Shown here: positions 7,381 to 14,999 of the stretch, one piece after another | How positions within the stretch are numbered: position 1 is the stretch's first letter | Layout: each line of letters starts with the position of its first letter | Assembly: GCA_046735215.1 (NCBI GenBank) | Contig: JBKPSV010000262.1 | Coordinates: forward strand, 1-15,127 | DNA: 15,127 bases | Direction of reading: 5' to 3' | Source of the DNA: JAMXLO01 sp046735215 | Lineage (GTDB): Bacteria > Pseudomonadota > Alphaproteobacteria > Acetobacterales > Acetobacteraceae | Notes under the pieces: generated by a model | Seen by the model: the letters and a program-made list of their open reading frames with translations, nothing else | Told to the model about the DNA's origin: nothing | The model's database searches: none | Made by a program: the position numbers and the translations under genes

Positions 7381-8118
7381 TCAGTCCCTGCGCGTGCCGA
7401 ACAGCTGCAGCAGAGACATGAACAGGTTGATGAAGTCTAGATAGAGCATCAGCGCGCCCATGATCGCTGTGCGGCTGCGACCGTCATCGTCCGACCGGCT
7501 TGCATACATCTCCTTCAGGCGCTGCGTGTCGTACGCGGTCAGCCCAGTGAACACGATGACTCCGATCACCGAGATGGCGAACTGCATCGCACTTGAGGCG
7601 AAGAATAGATTGACTACGCTCGCCAGCACGATGCCGATCAGGCCCATGAACAGGAACGAGCCAAAGCGACTGAGGTCGGTGCGGGTCGTATATCCCCAGG
7701 CCGCTGTGGCGGCGAATGCGCCGGCGCTGATGAAGAAGACACGCGCGACGCTCGTGCCAGTATAGATCAGAAAAATCCCCGCGAGAGATACGCCCATCAA
7801 CGCAGCGTAGCTCCAGAACGCCAGCTGAGCCGTTGCGGGGCTCATGCGCTCGATGCCGAAGCCGAGCAGCAGGGCGAGCCCTACCGGGGCAAGCATCACG
7901 ACCCAGAGCAACGGCGTGCCGGCGATAGCGGCATAAAGGCCTGAGGAGGCAGCCAAATAGGCGGCAATGCCGGTGACGGCCAGGCCGCCGGCCATTGTGT
8001 TGAATACGCGTAGCATGAAGCTGCGCAGGTCGAGATCGACTGCCGGCCATGTCTGGGTCGGCTGAAACGACGATTGCAACGAACCGCTGTTTCGAGGATC
8101 AGGACTATACGTTGTCAT
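7381..8118 (-). CDS. Bax inhibitor-1 (BI-1/YccA) family membrane protein
   Basis: This 245-residue inner-membrane protein has seven predicted transmembrane segments after a polar N-terminus of about 30 residues. Family marks are the AYDTQRLKEMY segment with D197 and the LYLDFINLFMSLLQL segment with D228. Two conserved aspartates in these positions form the pH-sensing pair of bacterial BI-1 homologues, which behave as pH-sensitive calcium leak channels; YccA members also interact with the FtsH protease. The frame runs upstream to 8310, but that part is the neighbour's antisense-like sequence. The ATG at 8118 begins the family-like MTTYSPDPRN, with AGGAAAG about 11 nt upstream. Its start overlaps the end of the preceding small membrane protein gene by 14 nt, suggesting coupled translation. 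Confidence 0.92.
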   Translation of the reverse strand: MTTYSPDPRNSGSLQSSFQPTQTWPAVDLDLRSFMLRVFNTMAGGLAVTGIAAYLAASSGLYAAIAGTPLLWVVMLAPVGLALLLGFGIERMSPATAQLAFWSYAALMGVSLAGIFLIYTGTSVARVFFISAGAFAATAAWGYTTRTDLSRFGSFLFMGLIGIVLASVVNLFFASSAMQFAISVIGVIVFTGLTAYDTQRLKEMYASRSDDDGRSRTAIMGALMLYLDFINLFMSLLQLFGTRRD

Positions 8119-8422
8119 GTGTCTGTTGCTTTCCTTTCGTTGAATGACGACGCTGCGCCCACCAGTGTTCCACCGCCTCGATCGCGCGGACGGTCGGTCG
8201 GCGTACCAGAGGGAAATCCTCTGCGAGCAGGAGTGCGCCGAGTGGCAACATCCAGAACCCGAGGATCGGTAGAAAACCCAGAAACCCTCCAGCGATGAAA
8301 AGCACACCAAGTGGGATTCGCAGCCATTTGGCCTCCGGCCGCAGTACCCACGTCAGTCCGGACCGGACCGGACCCGGCAACCGCGCCGCCAGCCGATGCA
8401 GATGGTCGTGCCTGGGGGTCAT
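8105..8422 (-). CDS. Small hydrophobic membrane protein, unknown function
   Basis: This protein of 105 residues has a basic N-terminus (residues 1-34), a hydrophobic core at about 35-68 rich in Gly, Leu and Pro (LGVLFIAGGFLGFLPILGFW), and a charged, His/Arg/Lys-rich tail. It probably forms two closely spaced membrane passes or a hairpin. Similar short proteins with a GGxLGFLPILGFWMLPLG-like core are common in alphaproteobacteria and have no assigned function. The ATG at 8422 overlaps the stop of the TerB-like gene (ATGA) and so is preferred over an in-frame GTG at 8446. The 3' end overlaps the BI-1-like start by 14 nt. Being nested between these genes suggests it works with them. Confidence 0.7.
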   Translation of the reverse strand: MTPRHDHLHRLAARLPGPVRSGLTWVLRPEAKWLRIPLGVLFIAGGFLGFLPILGFWMLPLGALLLAEDFPLVRRPTVRAIEAVEHWWAQRRHSTKGKQQTHDNV

Positions 8423-8871
8423 GCCCGGGCAGGCCATAACCCGCACGCGGCGTAACGCTCCGGCACTCCCGGCGGCAGGTTCAGAATGGTGCGGATGGTC
8501 TCGAGCACACGCATCTCGGCGCGATGGATGGCGCCATCAGCGGCAGCGACATGCTCGGCAGCGCGCAGGATGATCCACGCCCATGGCGTTCCGTCGAAGC
8601 CGGCCAATACGCGGGTGAGCGCGCTCCTGTCACTTTCCGGCTCGCGGTCAAGCTCGCGCATGCACTTGTCGAACAGCCCGCGTCCCAAAGGTGACCTCCG
8701 GCCGTCGAGCCCGCAAGTCCGCAAGTAGGCGCCAAGGCGAAGACGCTCGGCGGGTTGAACGCCGCCATCGGCGCGAGCAACGACGGCCGCCGCGAGATTG
8801 ACCGCCCAGAGAACGGTCCACGACTGATTGCGGTCGTCGCTGCCGAAGTGCGCTTGGGGTATCGATGACAA
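8419..8871 (-). CDS. TerB-like tellurite-resistance-domain protein
   Basis: This soluble, helical protein of 150 residues contains two copies of the TerB-type acidic motif: ADGGVQPAE at 34-42 (D35, G36, E42) and ADGAIHRAE at 111-119 (D112, G113, E119). The spacing fits the two symmetry-related halves of the TerB/DjlA N-domain fold, which binds a metal. The start is a TTG at 8871 with AGGGAG 6 nt upstream. The frame stays open to 9312, but the extension reads as non-coding (Ser/Arg/Pro-rich, no domain). It is the first gene of the operon and overlaps the next by 4 nt (ATGA). TerB proteins sit at the membrane with TerC and sense or respond to ion stress. The exact role here is inferred from context. 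Confidence 0.75.
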   Translation of the reverse strand: MSSIPQAHFGSDDRNQSWTVLWAVNLAAAVVARADGGVQPAERLRLGAYLRTCGLDGRRSPLGRGLFDKCMRELDREPESDRSALTRVLAGFDGTPWAWIILRAAEHVAAADGAIHRAEMRVLETIRTILNLPPGVPERYAACGLWPARA

Positions 8872-9324
8872 GTCAAGCTCCCTGGTTGATGTATTTCGCG
8901 CCCAGAGAGGTCGACTGTCTTGCAGAGGAGAATTGGCCCAGCAAATGATCGACACGCTCGAGGCACGTGACGATCCGACATCGCGGAGTTGGCCAGCCAT
9001 GCGGCCGACGTCCCCGCCAGAGGGGCCCGGATCTGTTATGCGCATATCAGATGGGGACAATCGAGGTTGAGTCAAGCGGCGGCCGGGGTTGTGTCGGGCG
9101 GCTACCAGCGCGTTCAGTGGTTCAGGGAACAGGCCTCGCCCTGGCGGAGCCGTCGCCGATTTCCGACGAAACGACGCGTCCGGATAAATCGCCACCGACA
9201 AACTTCCACAACTGCCTCTCGGCTGCGTCTGAATCGCCTCGGGAAAAGAGGTGATGACAGAGGCGCATAGCTCCAATAAGCTTGCGCGAAAGGCTTGAAA
9301 ACAATGAGCCAATAGGGAGGTGGC
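8872..9324. promoter_or_regulatory. Intergenic region upstream of the TerB operon and of the 9325 ORF
   Basis: About 450 bp lie between divergent units. No frame in it has convincing protein character, although minus-strand translation stays open through most of it. The promoter of the TerB-BI-1-TerC operon must lie here. One weak candidate reads on the minus strand as TTGTCC, a 16-nt spacer and TAACAG across about 9064-9037. On the plus side the notable element is the ribosome binding site GGGAGG at 9315-9320. Confidence 0.35.
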
Positions 9325-9640
9325 ATGGGATCATCTGTGCCTTGGTCCAGCGGGCGTCGAGAACGTCCCGCTTTCAGCGATGTTCTGGACGCCGCCGCTG
9401 CGGCGGTCTGGGCGAGGCGAACCGGGCTGATGCAACAGCACGCCCGCGGCGCGTACATGTCCTCGCGAGCCTTCCGGTTCGATCCGGCGGAGGCCAGCCC
9501 GGCGTTCCTCGATGGCCCTCGCCGGCCTCGTCGCCGGAGCAAACTTCGGCCGGATGTTGGGTCACGACCCCAGCACACTAAACGAAGATCTCGCACAATC
9601 GACTGCTAGAAGAGGCAGCATAGATGACGACACGACGTGA
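9325..9640 (+). pseudogene. Small unknown gene before the ABC operon, probably frameshifted
   Basis: An ATG at 9325 has GGGAGG 4 nt upstream, one of the best ribosome binding sites in the window. The frame begins MGSSVPWSSGRRERPAFSDV and keeps strong G/C third positions until about 9510 (…FRFDPAEASPAFLD). After that it turns Arg/Pro-rich and stops at 9607-9609. Just there another frame takes over with G/C-ending codons, from an ATG at 9512: MALAGLVAGANFGRMLGHDP, ending at 9640, 17 nt inside the ABC binding-protein gene. One indel near 9510 would join them into a protein of about 104 residues. The alternative is two short overlapping ORFs. The family is not recognised. Confidence 0.35.
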
Positions 9641-11159
9641 CGTGCTTGCACTCGCCGCATCCAGCATCGCCGCAGGGATGGCGCGCCCCGTGAAGGCCGC
9701 TGCGCCGTCAGGCCAGCTTACCGTAGGTGTGCACATTACGCTTGCGCCGACGTGGCTGGATCCGGCGGAGACCGCTGGGATCATCACGCCCTTCATGGTC
9801 TTGTATGCGCTGCATGATGCGGTGGCGAAGCCGATGCCGCAGGGCAATCCTTCGCCGTCGCTGGCTGAATCCTGGTCGGCCGGAGAGGACGGGCTCAGCT
9901 ACGAGTTCATTTTGCGCAAGGGCGCAAAGTTTCATAACGGCGAACCGGTCACCGCCGATGACGTCAAGTTCTCGTTCGACCGGTACCGCGGAGCTGCGCA
10001 CGCACTGCTGAAGGAGCGCGTTGCCTCCGTTGAGGCGCCGGATCCGCAACGCGTCGTATTCAAGCTGAAAAACCCATGGCCGGACTTCATCACCTTTTAT
10101 ACCGTCGCTTCCGGAGCCGGCTGGGTCGTGCCACGCAAGTACGTGGAGAAGGTTGGGGAGGACGGTTTCAAGAAGGCTCCAATTGGTGCCGGACCCTATA
10201 AGTTTGTTTCCTTCACGCCCGGCATCGAGTTGGTGCTGGAGGCGTTCGATCAGTACTGGCGCAAGCCGCCAAGTGTGAAGCGAATCGTGCTGCGGGTCAT
10301 TCCCGATGAATCCACACGGCTCGCTGCACTGAAGAACGGCGAGGTGGATATCGCTTACTCCATACGTGCTGAACTTGCCGAGGAACTGCGGCGTACCCCA
10401 GGCCTTACGTTGCGGCCGACCGTCGGCTCGGCTCCCTATTACCTGTACTTTCCAGAGCAGTGGGATCCGAAGTCGCCGTGGCATGACCCGCGGGTGCGGT
10501 TGGCGACCAAATTCGCGCTCGATTACAATACCATCAATAAGGCGCTGACGCTGGGATATTCGCACATAACAGGCAGTGTCATTCCAGAGAACTTTGAATT
10601 CTATGAGAAGCTGGCGCCACCTGTGTACGATCCTAACAAGGCGCGACAGCTGCTGGCCGATGCGGGCCGTGCCGGTGGCTTCGATGCTGGCTTCTATACG
10701 TGCGATGTCGCTTACGCCAATCTAGGCGAGGCGGCGATCAACTACCTGGGGGAAGTCGGCATCCGCGCCAAGCTGCGACCGTTGGAACGGGCAGCCTTTT
10801 TCAAAGGCTATGCCGACAAGAAGTTCAAGAATATCATCCAAGGGGCCTCAGGCGCTTTTGGCAACGCCGCAACGCGTCTTGAAGAATTCGTGGTCAAGGG
10901 CGGCAATTATGCCTATGGCAGCTACCCTGAAATCGACGAGTTGTTCCCCCAACAGGCAGTGGAGCTCGACTACTCCAAGCGCGCTGCGATCCTGGCAAAG
11001 ATGCAGCGGCTGCTGGACGAGCGCACGATGTACGTCTCGATCTGGCAACTTGCCTTCATTAGCGGCGTTGGGCCCCGCGTGGCAGAGTCCGGCATGGGCC
11101 TGATCAAAGGGTTCGTCTACACGGCGCCTTATGAGGAAATCACGCTGAAGAGCGCTTAG
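9624..11159 (+). CDS. ABC transporter substrate-binding protein, family 5 (peptide/nickel type)
   Basis: This 511-residue periplasmic binding protein heads a complete importer operon. The Tat-type signal TTRRDVLALAASSIAAGMA occupies residues 2-20, with likely cleavage near VKA (25). SBP_bac_5 features follow: LAESWSAGEDGLSYEFILRK, the family signature GAKFHNGEPVTADDVKFSFDR, APIGAGPYKF and DESTRLAALKNGEVDIA. Family members carry di- and oligopeptides, nickel, opines or other solutes; the substrate cannot be read from sequence. The ATG at 9624 has AGAGG 8 nt upstream. Length is normal (500-540). The next gene begins 10 bp after the stop. The 5' end overlaps the tail of the small frame at 9512-9640. 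Confidence 0.92.
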   Translation: MTTRRDVLALAASSIAAGMARPVKAAAPSGQLTVGVHITLAPTWLDPAETAGIITPFMVLYALHDAVAKPMPQGNPSPSLAESWSAGEDGLSYEFILRKGAKFHNGEPVTADDVKFSFDRYRGAAHALLKERVASVEAPDPQRVVFKLKNPWPDFITFYTVASGAGWVVPRKYVEKVGEDGFKKAPIGAGPYKFVSFTPGIELVLEAFDQYWRKPPSVKRIVLRVIPDESTRLAALKNGEVDIAYSIRAELAEELRRTPGLTLRPTVGSAPYYLYFPEQWDPKSPWHDPRVRLATKFALDYNTINKALTLGYSHITGSVIPENFEFYEKLAPPVYDPNKARQLLADAGRAGGFDAGFYTCDVAYANLGEAAINYLGEVGIRAKLRPLERAAFFKGYADKKFKNIIQGASGAFGNAATRLEEFVVKGGNYAYGSYPEIDELFPQQAVELDYSKRAAILAKMQRLLDERTMYVSIWQLAFISGVGPRVAESGMGLIKGFVYTAPYEEITLKSA

Positions 11160-11169
11160 GGGCAATAGC

Positions 11170-12090
11170 ATGAAGCAGTTCGTCCTGCGGCGGCTTGGCT
11201 ACTCGCTCCTTTCGCTGCTGCTGCTGTCGTTGACCATCTTTTTCTTCGTCCGCGTCACCGGCGACCCTGCCGCCCTGTTGGTCGAGCCAGGTGCCAGCGA
11301 GGATGATATAGCGGCCATTCACCAGCAGTTCGGCCTCGATAAGCCCTTATGGGTGCAGTACGGACTGTTCATGGCGAACCTGTTCCGTGGCGATTTCGGC
11401 CATTCATTCTATTATCAGACGCCGGTATTCAATCTCTACCTTGATCGCCTACCGAATTCGCTGCTGCTCGCAGCGGTGGCCATGGCGTTCTCGCTGCTGG
11501 TTGGAATCCCGACCGGCATTCTTGCAGCAGTGCGCGTTGGCCGTTTTTGGGACAGCGCCGGCAAGATATTTGCGCTCCTTGGACTGTCGTTGCCGTCATT
11601 CTTCGTCGGGTTGGTGCTGATCCTGGTGTTCTCGGTGTATCTGGGCTGGCTGCCTTCGTCCGGGTTTGGAGGTGTGCTGCACATTCTGATGCCGGCGTTT
11701 GCATTGGGCTGGTACTTTGCCGCGTCGCACATGCGTCTGACGCGTTCCTCGATGCTGGAGGTGTTGGGGTCCGAATACATCAAGCTGGCACGCTTGAAGG
11801 GCCTGCCACAGTCACTGGTGATAGCCAAGCATGCGTTCAAGAACGCTCTGATACCGGTCCTGACGTTGGCCGGCATCAATCTGGTGCTCATGATCAACGT
11901 CGCGGTTGTGGTAGAGACGGTCTTCGCCTGGCCAGGGATCGGGCGGCTGCTCTACGAAGGCATCAGCTTTCGCGATTTCCCCGTCGTGCAGGGCGTGGTG
12001 ATCATGGGGGGCGCCATGATCGTCGTCGTGAACTTTCTGGTCGATATCGCCTATGCCGTGATCGACCCACGGATCAGAGTGGAGACATAG
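11170..12090 (+). CDS. ABC transporter permease, DppB/OppB family
   Basis: This 306-residue inner-membrane permease is the first of the two membrane subunits. It has an N-terminal helix (LGYSLLSLLLLSLTIFFFVR), a periplasmic region containing DPAALLVEPGASEDDIAAIHQQFGLDKP typical of DppB, then five more membrane segments. The EAA loop that docks the ATPases reads EYIKLARLKGLPQSLVIAKHAFKNALIPVL. The C-terminal FPVVQGVVI…VDIAYAVIDPRIR is family-typical. AGGGGC lies about 7 nt before the ATG. It follows the binding-protein gene by 10 bp and precedes the second permease by 5 bp, so the genes are cotranscribed. Confidence 0.94.
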   Translation: MKQFVLRRLGYSLLSLLLLSLTIFFFVRVTGDPAALLVEPGASEDDIAAIHQQFGLDKPLWVQYGLFMANLFRGDFGHSFYYQTPVFNLYLDRLPNSLLLAAVAMAFSLLVGIPTGILAAVRVGRFWDSAGKIFALLGLSLPSFFVGLVLILVFSVYLGWLPSSGFGGVLHILMPAFALGWYFAASHMRLTRSSMLEVLGSEYIKLARLKGLPQSLVIAKHAFKNALIPVLTLAGINLVLMINVAVVVETVFAWPGIGRLLYEGISFRDFPVVQGVVIMGGAMIVVVNFLVDIAYAVIDPRIRVET

Positions 12091-12095
12091 CGGCC

Positions 12096-12989
12096 ATGAG
12101 TATCACCACAGAGACTTTGGTTCTTCCCGCATCGTCGCCTCCACGGGCCTCCACGCGACGGTCGCGCGATCTGCCAGTGATTCCGATCGCCATTCTCACA
12201 GTGATTGCGCTCACGGCAATCTTCGCCAACCTCCTGGCGCCGCACAATCCTGAAGTCGGCAGCCTTACTGCGCGCTTCCGTCCACCGGTCTGGCAGGCGG
12301 GTGGCAGCATGAATCACATTCTCGGTACGGATCAGCTCGGGCGCGACGTGCTGTCGCGACTTATCTTCGGCGCGCGCGTCTCCTTGGTGGTCGGTTTCAC
12401 TGCGGTGATCGTCGCCGGCGTGATTGGCACCACATTGGGCATTCTCGCCGGCTATATCGGCGGCTGGGTGGACCAGGCGATCATGCGGCTGACCGATGCC
12501 TGGCTCGCCCTACCAGGATTGACTTTCGCAATCTTTCTGGCGGCGATCGTCGGGCCGAGCATGTGGAATATCGTGATCATTCTCGGCGCGGTTTATTGGA
12601 CACGGTATGCACGTGTCGTTCGCGGCGAGGTTCTTTCGCTGAAGGAGCGAGAATTCGTGCGCCTTGCTGTCGTCGCTGGCTGTTCGAGGATGGCGATCAT
12701 GCGGCGACATATTCTCCCCAACGTGGTCAATTCCGCCATCGTGCTGGCGACGCTGATGTTGGGGGTCGTCATCGTGACCGAGGCGTCGCTGTCGTTTCTT
12801 GGCGTCGGCGTTCCACCGCCACAGCCTGCATGGGGCCTTATGCTATCCGATGGCAAGCAAGGATTGATGGTGGGCTACTGGTGGCTGACCGTCATGCCGG
12901 GCTGCTGCATCATGCTGATGGTACTCTCCGCAAACCTTCTCGGGGACTGGCTCCGTGTCAAACTCGACCCTCAGCTCCGTCAGCTCTGA
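12096..12989 (+). CDS. ABC transporter permease, DppC/OppC family
   Basis: This 297-residue protein is the second membrane subunit. After a cytoplasmic N-terminus of about 28 residues comes the first helix (VIPIAILTVIALTAIFANLLAPHNP). The signature HILGTDQLGRDVLSRLIFGARVSL follows, then membrane segments around the EAA loop EFVRLAVVAGCSRMAIMRRHILPNVVNSAI, ending with FLGVGVPPPQPAWGLML and LLGDWLRVKLDPQLR, all typical of DppC. A longer frame opens at 11547 inside the first permease, but homology begins at the ATG at 12096, with GGAG about 11 nt upstream. The 3' end overlaps the next ATPase gene by 35 nt. Confidence 0.94.
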   Translation: MSITTETLVLPASSPPRASTRRSRDLPVIPIAILTVIALTAIFANLLAPHNPEVGSLTARFRPPVWQAGGSMNHILGTDQLGRDVLSRLIFGARVSLVVGFTAVIVAGVIGTTLGILAGYIGGWVDQAIMRLTDAWLALPGLTFAIFLAAIVGPSMWNIVIILGAVYWTRYARVVRGEVLSLKEREFVRLAVVAGCSRMAIMRRHILPNVVNSAIVLATLMLGVVIVTEASLSFLGVGVPPPQPAWGLMLSDGKQGLMVGYWWLTVMPGCCIMLMVLSANLLGDWLRVKLDPQLRQL

Positions 12990-14010
12990 TCCTCGGCCCA
13001 GCCCAGCTGTAAGGGCTGGCCGACCGCTGCTGGAGATCAACAACTTCTCGACCCACTATGTATCCGCGCAAGGGAAGCGTGTGGTTCGCGCTGTCGATGA
13101 CGTCACGCTGCGCGTCAACGCCGGCGAGACCGTCGGCATCGTCGGTGAATCGGGATCTGGAAAGAGTACGCTCGCACTGAGCATACTCCGCGTGCTGCCT
13201 ACCGCCGCGCAAATTGTCTCGGGGCAGTTATGGTTCGAAGGCGAGGACCTCGTTTGCAAGACTGATGCCGAGATGCAGGATGTGCGTGGCAAGCGGATCG
13301 CCATGATCCTGCAAGATCCGATGGCTTCGTTGAACCCGCTGTTCACCATCGGCAATCAGGTGGCGGAGCCGATCCGCGTGCATGAAGGGGCCGACCGCGG
13401 CACGGCGTGGCGGCGTGCCCGCGATCTGTTGAAGGCGGTCAGGATCCCTTCGCCCGAGACCCGTGTGCGGCAGTTCCCGCATGAAATGTCCGGTGGTATG
13501 CGGCAACGTATCGTCGGCGCCATCGGCATCTCCTGCGAGCCGCGCCTGCTGATCGCCGATGAACCGACGACGAGTTTGGACCTGACGATACAGGCGCAGT
13601 ATCTGAACCTGCTGCGTGAGCTGCAACGCGAACATGGTCTGGCGCTGATCTTCATCACCCACAATCTCGGCATAGTTGCCAAGATGTGTGACAAGCTCGT
13701 GGTGATGTACGCAGGCCGCGTGGTCGAATCGGGTCCGGTTTCGCAGATTTTCAACACCCCGGCGCATCCGTACACGAGGGCCCTGCTCAATGCGATCCCT
13801 CGCATGAGTGACAGGCGGGAGCGATTGACTGCGATTGAGGGCCAGCCTCCCGACTTGGCCGCACTGCCACGCGGCTGCGCGTTTGCCGCGCGCTGCCCCG
13901 ACGTGTTTGACCGCTGCCGCAAGGAGACGCCGCCAGAATTCAATCTCGATGGCGGACGAACCACCCGATGCTGGCTGACAACTGCTGCGACACGGTCCGG
14001 AGCGGCTTGA
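12955..14010 (+). CDS. ABC transporter ATP-binding protein, DppD/OppD family
   Basis: This 351-residue cytoplasmic ATPase powers the importer together with its partner. Walker A GESGSGKST is at 64-72, the ABC signature MSGGMRQ at 178-184, Walker B LLIADE ends at E203, the D-loop is TTSLD and the switch histidine is H236. The C-terminal oligopeptide/dipeptide extension is present, with the Cys-bearing GCAFAARCP segment and CW near the end. The start is a GTG at 12955 inside the permease gene (35-nt overlap, GGGGA about 10 nt upstream), which implies translational coupling. The first 20 or so residues are Ser/Pro-rich and poorly conserved, so a slightly later start cannot be excluded. It ends in TGATG shared with the next gene. 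Confidence 0.94.
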   Translation: MSNSTLSSVSSDPRPSPAVRAGRPLLEINNFSTHYVSAQGKRVVRAVDDVTLRVNAGETVGIVGESGSGKSTLALSILRVLPTAAQIVSGQLWFEGEDLVCKTDAEMQDVRGKRIAMILQDPMASLNPLFTIGNQVAEPIRVHEGADRGTAWRRARDLLKAVRIPSPETRVRQFPHEMSGGMRQRIVGAIGISCEPRLLIADEPTTSLDLTIQAQYLNLLRELQREHGLALIFITHNLGIVAKMCDKLVVMYAGRVVESGPVSQIFNTPAHPYTRALLNAIPRMSDRRERLTAIEGQPPDLAALPRGCAFAARCPDVFDRCRKETPPEFNLDGGRTTRCWLTTAATRSGAA

Positions 14011-14987
14011 TGAACGTACTCGAGGCAGATGGGCTGACCAAGCACTTCAGCGCGCGGCGCGGCCTGCTTGGCGGAAGCCGCGGAGTGGTGCGCGCGGTGG
14101 ATGACATTTCATTCTCAGTAGAGAATGGACGTACTCTCGGAGTCGTTGGCGAATCAGGCTGTGGCAAGACGACAACCGCGAAGCTTGTATTGGGACTGGA
14201 AGAACCCACCGGTGGCAGCATCCGCTTCCAAGGTCAGGACCTGCGGACACTGGATCCCCTGCAACGGAAGCAATATCGAAAATCGGTACAGGCAGTATTT
14301 CAAGACCCATACGCGTCGCTGAGTCCTCGAATGCGGATCAGTGACATCATCAGCGAGCCGTTGATCACCAATGAAACCGTGACGTCCGCAGGCGTCCGCA
14401 AGCGTGTGCTGCAATTGCTCGACCTCGTTGGGTTGCCGGAGCGCTCCGCGGATCTTTTCCCGCACGAGTTTTCCGGCGGACAACGTCAGCGGATCGCGAT
14501 TGCGCGCGCGCTTGCTTTGGCGCCAAAGCTGGTTGTGCTGGATGAGCCTGTGTCGGCGCTCGATGTATCCATTCGGGCGCAGATCCTGAACCTTCTGCGC
14601 GATCTCCAGGAGGAACTGGGGCTGTCGTATCTATTCATAGCCCACGACCTTGCGGCTGTCGCCCATATGAGCCACGCGATCGTCGTGATGTATCTTGGCA
14701 AGATCGTAGAAATGGGGAACGCCCAGACGCTGGCGCGCACGCCAAAGCATCCTTATACGGCGGCGCTATTCTCCGCTGCCTTGCCAAGCCATCCGGACGA
14801 AAAGCGTGATGAGATCGTTCTGACCGGCGAGGTGCCGAGCCCGCTGAACCCTCCCTCAGGCTGCCGGTTTCACCCGCGCTGTCCGATGGCCATGCCAATT
14901 TGCAGCCAGCGGGAACCAGAGCTGTTGCAGGCCGATGACCGCCTCGTCGCATGTCACCTGTTCTCTGCTGGCGGCAACGCCAACTGA
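14010..14987 (+). CDS. ABC transporter ATP-binding protein, DppF/OppF family
   Basis: This 325-residue protein is the second ATPase of the importer. Walker A GESGCGKTT is at 47-55, the signature FSGGQRQR starts at 154, Walker B VVLDE ends at E179, followed by VSALD, and IAHDLAAV holds the switch histidine. It has the C-terminal extension with GCRFHPRCP and a final CHLF. A 14-codon upstream extension exists, but the ATG at 14010 overlaps the previous stop by one base (TGATG) and has GGAG about 9 nt upstream, so it is chosen. The stop is followed after only 11 nt by the end of an IS630 transposase on the other strand, leaving no room for a native terminator. Any downstream operon member has been displaced. 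Confidence 0.94.
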   Translation: MNVLEADGLTKHFSARRGLLGGSRGVVRAVDDISFSVENGRTLGVVGESGCGKTTTAKLVLGLEEPTGGSIRFQGQDLRTLDPLQRKQYRKSVQAVFQDPYASLSPRMRISDIISEPLITNETVTSAGVRKRVLQLLDLVGLPERSADLFPHEFSGGQRQRIAIARALALAPKLVVLDEPVSALDVSIRAQILNLLRDLQEELGLSYLFIAHDLAAVAHMSHAIVVMYLGKIVEMGNAQTLARTPKHPYTAALFSAALPSHPDEKRDEIVLTGEVPSPLNPPSGCRFHPRCPMAMPICSQREPELLQADDRLVACHLFSAGGNAN

Positions 14988-14999
14988 TACCAAGTGCCC
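14988..14999. mobile_element. Putative IS630 terminus and TA target next to the ABC operon
   Basis: The TA at 14988-14989 directly follows the ATPase stop codon, and CCAAGTGCCC then leads into the transposase 3' end. IS630-family elements insert at TA and keep short inverted repeats close to the transposase stop. The exact boundary cannot be fixed without the other end of the element. Confidence 0.4.

Noticed and set aside
8872..9312. N-terminal extension of the TerB-like protein to 297 residues
   Set aside because: The added sequence is Ser/Arg/Pro-rich without domain character, and the TTG at 8871 with AGGGAG 6 nt upstream gives a family-sized protein.
11547..12095. Extended N-terminus of the second permease inside the first permease gene
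   Set aside because: The translated extension is Arg/His/Asp-rich and unlike a permease; homology and the ribosome binding site support the ATG at 12096.
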